DNA of 12,635 nt from DASSUW01 sp036257565 (GTDB lineage Bacteria > Actinomycetota > Thermoleophilia > Solirubrobacterales > Solirubrobacteraceae), in assembly GCA_036257565.1 (NCBI GenBank), contig DATAFH010000145.1, forward strand, positions 1 through 12,635. Direction: 5' to 3'. Of this stretch, positions 6,745 through 12,635 are shown piece by piece. The notes below the pieces were generated by a model. It did no database searches and had not been told where the DNA came from. It worked only from the letters and a program-made list of their open reading frames with translations. Each line of letters opens with the position of its first letter. Position 1 is the first letter of the stretch. The translations under genes and the position numbers were made by a program.

Positions 6745-6760
6745 TCGAGCGCGCGCTCGA
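6745..6760. repeat. 16-bp perfect palindrome
   Basis: TCGAGCGCGCGCTCGA is its own reverse complement. It lies 2 bp from the terminator-like hairpin, on the side transcribed last when reading from the minus-strand gene. It may be part of the same termination region or a dimeric protein site; nothing distinguishes these. Confidence 0.4.
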
Positions 6761-6761
6761 G

Positions 6762-6799
6762 CGGCCGGCCGCCGCGGGTGTTCCCGTGGCGGCCGGCTG
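6762..6799 (-). terminator. Strong GC-rich terminator-like hairpin
   Basis: Bases 6762-6778 pair with 6783-6799 around a TGTT loop: 17 bp with two G-T wobbles (6774/6787 and 6763/6798), otherwise perfect. It sits 8 nt past the stop of the minus-strand membrane-protein gene. No T-tract follows on either strand, as is usual for such hairpins in high-GC actinobacteria. It could also stop read-through coming from the left. Confidence 0.65.
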
Positions 6800-6807
6800 G
6801 AGACGGT

Positions 6808-7248
6808 TCAGGTGGCGAGCCGACGCGTGCCGCGGCGGTGCACGATGAACAGCGCGCCGCCGAGGCCGATCAGCGTGATGCCGAGCAGGCTGCCGGCGCC
6901 GAGCCCGGCGTCGGCCCAGTCGAAGCCGCCGGCCGAGACCGGAGGGCTCACGGGCCTCGGCAGGTCGACGACCACGACCTCGGGCGAGTTGTAGGTCCCG
7001 CGCCCGTTGGCGAAGTCGACGGTGTCGGGGTTGCGCAGGTCCTGCGGCGGCTGCGGCTGGTCCTTCGGGCGCATCGGCTCGTAGAGGCCGCGGGGGACGA
7101 CCGCGTCACGCGTGTCCGCAGTCTGGAAGTCGTGCGGCAGCGTCGCGCCGGGTTGCGCGTCGATCGGGCGCGCGGCGGCGGCCGGGGCGGCGACCGCGCC
7201 GAGCGCCAGGGCGACGGCGACGGTGCGGATGAGGCGGTGCTTGAACAT
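6808..7248 (-). CDS. Small secreted/membrane-anchored hypothetical protein
   Basis: A 146-residue protein starting at ATG 7248, with GGAG 5 nt upstream; the frame stays open to 7434 but has no support there. Residues 1-26 are a signal peptide: MFKHR n-region, LIRTVAVALALGAVAAP core and AAA cleavage zone. Residues 27-105 are a Pro/Asp/Arg-rich, probably disordered extracellular stretch. 'FDWADAGLGAGSLLGITLIG' (109-128) opens a membrane helix to about 136, followed by the basic stop-transfer tail HRRGTRRLAT. There is no LPxTG motif. I recall many actinobacterial proteins of this 'signal, linker, GFDWgdAgiGa, helix, basic tail' design, all of unknown function. It is divergent from the SARP/kinase operon and shares its 128-bp control region, so joint regulation is plausible. 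Confidence 0.82.
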   Translation of the reverse strand: MFKHRLIRTVAVALALGAVAAPAAAARPIDAQPGATLPHDFQTADTRDAVVPRGLYEPMRPKDQPQPPQDLRNPDTVDFANGRGTYNSPEVVVVDLPRPVSPPVSAGGFDWADAGLGAGSLLGITLIGLGGALFIVHRRGTRRLAT

Positions 7249-7324
7249 CTCTGCTCCTCTCTCGAGACCACCCGTTGCGGTCTTCGTGAGATGCACGTTC
7301 CAGGGCGGCGGTCGACGTTCGGTG

Positions 7325-7364
7325 CGGTTCTCGGTAGACGCCGGTAGACGCCGTCGGGTACGGT
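7325..7364 (+). promoter_or_regulatory. Direct-repeat operator candidate and promoter of the SARP/kinase operon
   Basis: CGGTAGACGC occurs twice in tandem at 7332-7341 and 7342-7351. Related CGGT units start at 7325 and 7361, giving spacings of 7, 10, 10 and 9 bp to the CGTC at 7352 and the last CGGT. TACGGT at 7359-7364 fits an actinobacterial -10 (TANNNT), which puts the repeats across the -35 region. SARP regulators are known to bind direct repeats of about one helical turn overlapping -35 elements. The array lies in the divergent control region before the SARP gene. Autoregulation is inference. Confidence 0.45.
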
Positions 7365-7376
7365 CGCTCCATCGGA

Positions 7377-8963
7377 ATGGACTTCCGTCTCCTGGGACCT
7401 CTGGAGGTAGCCGACCGTGAAAGGTCGCTGGCACTGGGCGGGGTCAAACAGCGCTCGCTCCTGGCGCTCTTGCTGCTGCACGCGAACGAGGTCGTTGCCG
7501 CCGAGCGACTGATCGGCGAGTTGTGGGGCGATGCCCCGCCGGCCACCGCGGGCAAGAGCATCCAGAGTTACGTGATGCGCTACCGGCGCGAGCTCGGCGC
7601 CCAGCGGCTGGCCACGCGCGCGCCGGGTTACGTGCTGAACGTGGAGCCGCACGAGCTCGACGTCGCGGTGTTCGAGCGTCTGCGCGCCGAGGCGCGCCGG
7701 GTCGAGCCCGCGCGTGCGGCCGCGAAGCTGCGCGAGGCGCTCGCCCTGTGGCGGGGGTCGCCGCTCGCCGATCTCGCCTACGAGCCGTTCGCGCAGACGG
7801 AGATCCTGCGGCTCGAGGAGCTGCGCCTGACGGCTCTCGAGGAGTGCGTCGACGCCGAGCTCGCGTGCGGCCGGCATGCCGACCTGGTCGCCGAGCTGGA
7901 GTCGCTGATCGCCACGCACCCGCTGCGCGAGCGCCTGCGCGGCCAGCTCATGCTCGCGCTCTACCGCGCAGGGCGCCAGGCTGAGGCGCTGCAGGTCTAT
8001 CGCGCCGCCCGGCGCGAGCTGGCGGAGGAGCTGGGGCTCGAGCCCGGCGAGGCGCTCCGGCGGCTCGAGCAGGCGATCCTGCGGCAGGACCCCGAGCTCG
8101 AGCTCGAGGCCCCGCGGCGCCCGCGGCGGGCGCCGCCGGAGACAGCCCGCTCGCTGCTCGTCTTCCCGCGTGACACTGACTCCCTCGACGCGCTGCTGCG
8201 CCTCGCCGCGACGCTCGCCGACGCGAAGCCGCCGCGCGAGCTGATCGTCGCGCGCGTGGTCGCCGCCGGCGCGGTGGGCGAGGAGACGCGCGCCCTCGCC
8301 GAGCGCGCGGATGCGCTCCGCGACGAGGGGATCGCGGCGCGGACCGCGGCGTTCTCGTCGCCGACGCCGGGCGACGACGTGGCGCGGCTGGCAGCCCAGC
8401 AGGACGTCGACCTGCTTCTCACGGACGCCGGCGACGCGCCGCTCGAGGGCGACGCCGGGGCCGTGCTCGAGCAGGCGCCGTGCGACGTCGCGCTGCTGGT
8501 CGACGCCGGGGGCCCGCCCGCCGCGGGGCCGGTCGTGGTCCCGTTCGGCGGCGCGCACCACGACTGGGCCGCGCTCGAACTGGCGACCGCGGTGGCGTCG
8601 GCGACCGGCGCTCCCCTGAGGCTGATCGGACCGGCCGCCGACGAGCGCGGCGCACGCGACGCGAGCCGCCTGCTGGCCGACGCATCGCTGATCGTCCAGC
8701 GGCTCGCACGCGTGGTGGCCGAGCCGCTGCTCGCCCGCCCCGGCGGCGAGGGCCTGTTCGCGCTCGCCGCGGGCGCCGGCCTGCTCATCGTCGGGCTGTC
8801 CGACCGCTGGCGCGAGCAGGGCCTCGGCGCGATCCGCAGCAGGCTCGCGTCGTCGCCGCCCGCGCCGACCGTGCTGGTGCGGCGCGGCGCCGCGCGGCCT
8901 GGGCTCGCGCCCGAGGATCCGCGCACCCGTTTCCGCTGGTCGCTGACCGGAGCCGGGTCGTGA
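7377..8963 (+). CDS. SARP/AfsR-type BTAD transcriptional regulator fused to two UspA-like domains
   Basis: A 528-residue cytoplasmic regulator. Residues 1-88 form the OmpR-like winged helix (MDFRLLGPLEV; 'KQRSLLALLLLHANEVVAAE' 24-43; 'SIQSYVMRYRRELGAQRL' 61-78; TRAPGYVL). Residues 95-240 are the BTAD helical domain ('FERLRAEARR', 'ALALWRGSPLADLAYEPFA', 'HPLRERLRGQLMLALYRAGR', RQAEALQVYRAARRELAEEL). After an Arg/Pro linker, residues 258-378 and 385-502 look like two universal stress protein domains: LLVFPRDTDSLDALLRLA and VVVPFGGAHHDWAALELATA open them, CDVALLV and APTVLVRRG close them. The ATP-binding G-x2-G-x9-G-S/T motif is degenerate in the second. AfsR-type NB-ARC/TPR parts are absent. 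The ATG at 7377 has only a weak ribosome site and may be nearly leaderless. Its stop overlaps the kinase start, and it is the obvious target of that kinase. Confidence 0.93.
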   Translation: MDFRLLGPLEVADRERSLALGGVKQRSLLALLLLHANEVVAAERLIGELWGDAPPATAGKSIQSYVMRYRRELGAQRLATRAPGYVLNVEPHELDVAVFERLRAEARRVEPARAAAKLREALALWRGSPLADLAYEPFAQTEILRLEELRLTALEECVDAELACGRHADLVAELESLIATHPLRERLRGQLMLALYRAGRQAEALQVYRAARRELAEELGLEPGEALRRLEQAILRQDPELELEAPRRPRRAPPETARSLLVFPRDTDSLDALLRLAATLADAKPPRELIVARVVAAGAVGEETRALAERADALRDEGIAARTAAFSSPTPGDDVARLAAQQDVDLLLTDAGDAPLEGDAGAVLEQAPCDVALLVDAGGPPAAGPVVVPFGGAHHDWAALELATAVASATGAPLRLIGPAADERGARDASRLLADASLIVQRLARVVAEPLLARPGGEGLFALAAGAGLLIVGLSDRWREQGLGAIRSRLASSPPAPTVLVRRGAARPGLAPEDPRTRFRWSLTGAGS

Positions 8964-11900
8964 GTGTCGCCCTGGACAGCGGCTCGAGCTTTGCCGGCTA
9001 CCTGATCGAGTCGGTGGTCGGTCGTGGCGGCATGGGGGTGGTCTACCGGGCGACCGACCTCAGGCTCGAGCGGCCGGTGGCGTTGAAGCTGGTCGCGCCC
9101 GAGTTGGCCGGGGACGAGCTGTTCCGGCGGCGGTTTCTCAAGGAGCCGCGCTTGGCGGCCTCGCTGGACCATCCGAACGTGGTGCCGATCTATGAGGCGG
9201 GCGAGCATGACGGGCAGCTGTATCTGGCGATGCGGTTCGTCGACGGCAGTGACATGCGCACGCTGCTGCGGCGGGAGGGTGGGCTAGGGGCCGAGCGCGT
9301 GCTCGATGTTCTGGGCCAGGTGGCGGGCGCGCTTGACGCCGCGCACCGGCGCGGGCTCGTGCACCGCGACGTCAAGCCGGCCAATGTGCTGGTCGACGAG
9401 GACGGGCACGCGTACCTGACCGACTTCGGGGTGACCAAGCAGCTGGGGGGCAACACGACCGAGACGGGGCAGATCGTGGGGACGCTCGACTACGTGGCGC
9501 CTGAGCAGATCCGCGGCGAGGACGTCGATGCCCGCGCCGACGGGTACGCGCTCGCGTGCGTGCTGTACGAGTGCCTGGCGGGGGCGCCGCCGTTTCACCG
9601 TGCCACCGAGGCCGAGACGCTGTGGGCGCACATGCAGGAGCCACCGCCGCCGTTGCCGGGGTTTCCCGCGCTCGATCGGGTGATGGCCAAGGCGCTGGCC
9701 AAGGACGCCGGCGACCGGTACGCGTCGTGCGGCGAGCTGATCGCCGATGCGCGGGCGGCGCTGGCGCACCCGATCGTGCCGCCGCGGCTGCTGCGGCGCC
9801 GGCACGCGATTCTCGCGGCCGGGGTGCTGGTGCTCGCGGCGACCGCGGTCGCGATCGTGCTGGCGTCGCGCGACGGCGGCTCTGCCGCGCTGCGGGCGCC
9901 GGTTCTGCCGTCGGGTGACGGGCTCGCCGCCATCCGCGCCGACGGGAACCGCATCGCCTCGTTCACGGGTGCCGACACGGCGCCGAGCAACATCGCGGTC
10001 GGCGAGGGCAGCGTGTGGGTGGTCAACCCGGCGGACGCGAGGGTCTCGCGCGTGGACCCGCGCACGGGCGACGTGATCCGCAGCTTCGAGCCCCGCGGGC
10101 GGCCGACCGACATCGCGGCGGGAGCGGGGGCGTTGTGGATCGGCAGCGGACCCGGCGCCACACACCGCGTGTCGCGGGTCGATCCCGCCACGGGAGAGGC
10201 GACGCGCACGGAGCGGCTCCCCGGCGGCAGCGAGGAGGACGGTGGCGATTTCAACGCGGGCTTTCCCGGGATCGCGGTCGGCGCGGGCGCCGTGTGGGCG
10301 ATCAACCCCGACAGCACGGTCTCGCGGCTTGATCTGGCGAGCGGCCGGCGCGTCGCCGTCGTGCGGGGGCCGGAAGACGTGGAGGCCATCGCGGCCGGCG
10401 ACGCGGGCGTGTGGGTGATCTCCGGCCTGAACACGATCTCGCAGATCGACCTGCGCACGAACCGCATGCGCAAGGCGATCGAGCTCGGCAGCAACCAGCT
10501 GTTCGGGATCGCGGTCGGCGGCGGGGCGGTGTGGGCGACCTCCGAGGAGGGTGTGTTGTGGCGCGTCGAGCCCGGGCGGCCCCCGATCGAGCGCACGATC
10601 GAGGTCGGTGCCGGCGTGCGCTACGTCGCGTTCGGCGACGGCGCGGTGTGGGTGGCCAACTGGAACGACAGCACCGTCTCGCGCGTGGACCCGGCGAGCA
10701 ACCAGGTGACCGCGCGGGTGCCGGTCGGCGCCGCGCAGGCGCTCGCTGCGGGCGCCGGCTCGGCGTGGGTGAGCGTCGCGGGCGGGTCCCGGAGCGGGGT
10801 GCTGCCCGCGAGCGCCTGCGGCGAGCTGGTCGCCGGGGGCGGGCGGCCCGACGTGCTGATCGCCTCGGATCTGACGCTGCGGGGGCCGAGCGATGTCATC
10901 ACGCCCACGATGGTCGACGCGATCCGCTTCGTGCTCCAGGACCACGGGTTCCGCGCGGGCGAGCACACGGTCGGCTACCGCTCGTGCGACGACTCCACAG
11001 CGCAGAGCCGTGGCGTCGAGTTCCGCAGGTGCGCCGCGAACGCGAACGCGTTCGCAGCGGCGGACCGGCTCGTCGCCGTGATCGGCCCGTTCTACTCGTT
11101 CTGCGCGCAGCTCATGATCCCGATCCTCAACCGGGCCCGCGGCGGGCCGCTGGCGCTGGTCGGGCCGCAGACGACGTGGCCGAACCTCACGCGCGGCGGC
11201 GAGTTCGCGCTGCCGGCGCCGTACGGCTATCGCGGCGAGCCCGACGTCTACTACCCGACCGGCGAGCGCAACTTCGTGCGCCTGGCCGCCAGCGGCGACC
11301 TCCAGGGCGTGGCGCTCGCGCGGCTCGCCGACTCGCTCGACCTGCGGAGCGTGTATCTGATCAACGACGATGAGAGCGGCGCCGTGATGTTCACCGACGG
11401 GTTCGAGCGAGTGGCGCCCGAGCTCGGCATCCACGTGGCCGGCGTGCGCAGTGTCGGCGCCGAGCCACGTAGCGACGCCGTCGCGGCCGCCGTCGAGCGC
11501 TCGGGCGCGGACGGCGTCGTGCTAGGAACCGCTCTCGCGTACGGCGGCGGAGACCTGATTGAGGCGCTGCGCAAGCGGCTGGGAGATCGCGTGACGCTGC
11601 TCGCGGGCGACGGCTTCATGGAGCCCGACACGCTGCGCGCGCTCGGCCGGCCCGCCGACGGCCTCTACGTCGTCTATCCAGGCCTGTCGCCCTCCGCCCC
11701 CGACCTCACGCCGGCGGCACAACGCTTCGTCCGCGAGTTCGGCGCGCGGGCGGACGAGCTCGGCGTCCTGGAGGCCGCCCAAGCGACCGAGACCGTGCTC
11801 GCGGCGATCGCCCGCTCCGACGGCACCCGCGCCTCCGTGCTCAAAGAGCTGCAGAACACACGCGAACAGGACAGCATCCTCGGCGACTTCACCGTCGACC

Positions 11901-12013
11901 CCCACGGCGACATGACGCCGGCACTGTTCACGGTCCTGCGGGTGACCGGCACGCGATCGCGCCCGGCGAACAACCTCGTCGTGGACCGCGTGATCGCCGT
12001 GCCCACGGAGTAA
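8960..12013 (+). CDS. Receptor Ser/Thr protein kinase with seven-repeat beta-propeller and periplasmic-binding (LivJ-type) domain
   Basis: A 1017-residue protein starting at GTG 8960, overlapping the regulator stop by four bases (GTGA). Kinase domain, about 11-270: glycine loop GRGGMG (21-26), Lys43, alphaC Glu62, HRDVKPAN (135-142, catalytic Asp137), DFG (155-157), APE (180-182). T167-E-T169 aligns with the activating T171/T173 of mycobacterial PknB. All catalytic residues are present. One membrane helix spans about 283-303, giving a cytosolic kinase and an outside C-terminus. Residues 340-610 hold seven repeats of the pattern I-A-x-G-x-G-x-V-W followed in six by SRVDP-like strands, with tryptophans at 353, 393, 446, 485, 525, 564 and 603: a beta-propeller of the Vgb/YncE kind. 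Residues 629-1010 form a type I periplasmic-binding domain (PDVLIASDLTL, VDAIRFVLQDHGF, AVIGPFYSFCAQLMIPILNR, VYLINDDESGAVM, ADGVVLGTA). No transporter permease is nearby, so it is likely a solute sensor. The ligand is unknown. Confidence 0.93.
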   Translation: MSVALDSGSSFAGYLIESVVGRGGMGVVYRATDLRLERPVALKLVAPELAGDELFRRRFLKEPRLAASLDHPNVVPIYEAGEHDGQLYLAMRFVDGSDMRTLLRREGGLGAERVLDVLGQVAGALDAAHRRGLVHRDVKPANVLVDEDGHAYLTDFGVTKQLGGNTTETGQIVGTLDYVAPEQIRGEDVDARADGYALACVLYECLAGAPPFHRATEAETLWAHMQEPPPPLPGFPALDRVMAKALAKDAGDRYASCGELIADARAALAHPIVPPRLLRRRHAILAAGVLVLAATAVAIVLASRDGGSAALRAPVLPSGDGLAAIRADGNRIASFTGADTAPSNIAVGEGSVWVVNPADARVSRVDPRTGDVIRSFEPRGRPTDIAAGAGALWIGSGPGATHRVSRVDPATGEATRTERLPGGSEEDGGDFNAGFPGIAVGAGAVWAINPDSTVSRLDLASGRRVAVVRGPEDVEAIAAGDAGVWVISGLNTISQIDLRTNRMRKAIELGSNQLFGIAVGGGAVWATSEEGVLWRVEPGRPPIERTIEVGAGVRYVAFGDGAVWVANWNDSTVSRVDPASNQVTARVPVGAAQALAAGAGSAWVSVAGGSRSGVLPASACGELVAGGGRPDVLIASDLTLRGPSDVITPTMVDAIRFVLQDHGFRAGEHTVGYRSCDDSTAQSRGVEFRRCAANANAFAAADRLVAVIGPFYSFCAQLMIPILNRARGGPLALVGPQTTWPNLTRGGEFALPAPYGYRGEPDVYYPTGERNFVRLAASGDLQGVALARLADSLDLRSVYLINDDESGAVMFTDGFERVAPELGIHVAGVRSVGAEPRSDAVAAAVERSGADGVVLGTALAYGGGDLIEALRKRLGDRVTLLAGDGFMEPDTLRALGRPADGLYVVYPGLSPSAPDLTPAAQRFVREFGARADELGVLEAAQATETVLAAIARSDGTRASVLKELQNTREQDSILGDFTVDPHGDMTPALFTVLRVTGTRSRPANNLVVDRVIAVPTE

Positions 12014-12498
12014 GGGGCGGCTCCCCGTCCGGAAATTGTTGTGCGGCGCCGTACCTGCATCGACACGAAAGCGAGAGCGAACCCACGGACTCGTGGACGA
12101 CCGGATTGGACGACCGATGAAGATCAAGGGGCTCGCGCGTGTCGTCGGGGGCCAAGCTCACGCCTCCTTCCCCGGAACGAGCGGCAGCGTACGGGCTCCG
12201 CCGCGTCGCCGCCGTGCATCGTCGATTTTGGAGCGTTCGCATGCCTGGAGCGGGACATCTCCTTCCACGCGCCGAAACGGAAGTGACGTTGGAGGGTGAG
12301 AGCCAACATCCAAGAGTGCGCGTGTGACGCAACGCGCCTCCGAGGCCTGCTCGCCTTGAGGGCCGGCCTCGTCGACGGTCGCTGTCGCCATGCGGCCGCG
12401 CCTCGACTCTTGTCACATCGCCGGATCCCACGGTCACTGTCCATGGACCCGTCTCGACGGAGGCATGCGACCGATGAGCTTCGCAACTCCGGATCTGT
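12014..12498. other. 485-bp stretch without a supported gene
   Basis: Several short frames are open on both strands, but none has a ribosome site, family pattern or steady codon bias; a plus-strand ATG at 12117 (MKIKGLARVVGGQAHASF) is the least bad. Just after the kinase stop only a 4-bp GGGG/CCCC stem is visible, too weak to call a terminator. The region lies between the kinase and a serine recombinase end and may hold element-boundary DNA, but no repeats mark one. Confidence 0.5.
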
Positions 12499-12635
12499 CT
12501 AAGCCAACGGGCTCCTACGGTTGGGCCGCTTGTACCCGGTCGCCGTCTGCACGCTGGAGGGACGCCATAGTGCGCCGCCGCGCAGCGTTGGGACCCCCTC
12601 CGCATTGAGGGTGTTGGCGATCGCCTGCAGTGTCA
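12499..12635 (-). CDS. Serine recombinase (resolvase/invertase family), C-terminal end only
   Basis: The minus strand enters from the right edge and reads 44 residues to a TAG at 12499-12501. 'LQAIANTLNAEGVPTLRGGA' followed by LWRPSSVQTATGYKRP is the characteristic C-terminal segment of actinobacterial recombinase-family proteins (ia..LN..GvpT..Gg.W..ssv), part of the helix-turn-helix/recombinase region downstream of the catalytic serine domain. It ends in a basic tail, NRRSPLA. The catalytic N-terminus lies outside the window, so it cannot be told whether the gene is intact, nor whether it belongs to a transposon, prophage or resolvase system. The fragment was found by reading the edge directly, since it has no start here. 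Confidence 0.8.
   Translation of the reverse strand, partial: TLQAIANTLNAEGVPTLRGGALWRPSSVQTATGYKRPNRRSPLA

Larger units (their letters stand above)
6187..6807. other. 620-bp intergenic region, no supported gene
   Basis: Open frames here are GC-driven; the longest (minus strand, GTG 6662 to 6120) overlaps the end of the secreted-protein gene, has an Arg/Pro-rich body and no family signature. Structures seen: an 8-bp inverted repeat CTCCCGCT (6451-6458) / AGCGGGAG (6480-6487) with a 21-nt loop, a 16-bp palindrome at 6745-6760 and the strong hairpin at 6762-6799 listed separately. Confidence 0.55.

Noticed and set aside
9284..11434. 716-residue minus-strand open frame across the receptor kinase gene
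   Set aside because: It is antisense to clear kinase, propeller and binding-protein motifs; long antisense frames are normal at this GC content.
12014..12032. Possible terminator after the kinase gene (GGGG-CGGCT-CCCC)
   Set aside because: The stem is only 4 bp with no extension and no T-tract.
1..12635. CRISPR array or large direct-repeat cluster
   Set aside because: No regularly spaced identical repeats of 20-40 bp were seen; the only tandem repeats are the 10-bp CGGTAGACGC pair and the protein-level propeller repeats.

Overview
The window is uniformly very GC-rich, with strongly G/C-ending codons, GTG starts and short or absent leaders. The gene set includes a BTAD/SARP-type regulator, PASTA-less Ser/Thr receptor kinase, CYP135/138-like P450 and AhpD-family proteins. 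Together these suggest an actinobacterial chromosome; the kinase and small membrane protein styles recall Thermoleophilia/Solirubrobacterales. That lineage call is inference from family recall, not a database result.

Left part (1-2900). The 5' half of an Hsp20 chaperone gene runs off the left edge on the minus strand. About 1 kb follows with no well-supported gene; it contains a decayed transposase C-terminus. Next come a SUKH (SMI1/KNR4) protein and an ECHDC3-like crotonase, both on the minus strand and 57 bp apart. Beyond the crotonase start is a frameshifted remnant of an RTX-type calcium-binding repeat protein.

Middle part (3000-6190, plus strand). A complete cytochrome P450 is followed by an abutting gene pair: a small CMD/AhpD-fold protein without cysteines and an AhpD-family protein with CxxC...H. 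A small secreted protein of unknown function follows; its annotated start looks damaged by a one-base frameshift. A 620-bp non-coding stretch ends in a strong GC hairpin.

Right part (6800-12013) holds the most interesting unit. A divergently transcribed small secreted/membrane-anchored protein faces a two-gene operon. The first gene encodes a SARP/BTAD transcriptional regulator fused to two UspA-like domains. The second overlaps it by four bases (GTGA) and encodes a 1017-residue receptor: cytosolic Ser/Thr kinase, one membrane helix, seven-repeat beta-propeller and a LivJ-type periplasmic-binding domain. The pair resembles Streptomyces AfsK/AfsR (membrane kinase phosphorylating a SARP), but with a solute-binding module added outside the cell. 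A CGGT direct-repeat array overlaps the likely -35 region of the operon and may be a SARP operator.

Right edge. After about 485 bp without a supported gene, the C-terminal 44 codons of a serine recombinase enter on the minus strand (stop at 12499-12501). With the transposase remnant and the RTX remnant, this shows past mobile-element activity on both sides of otherwise ordinary genes.
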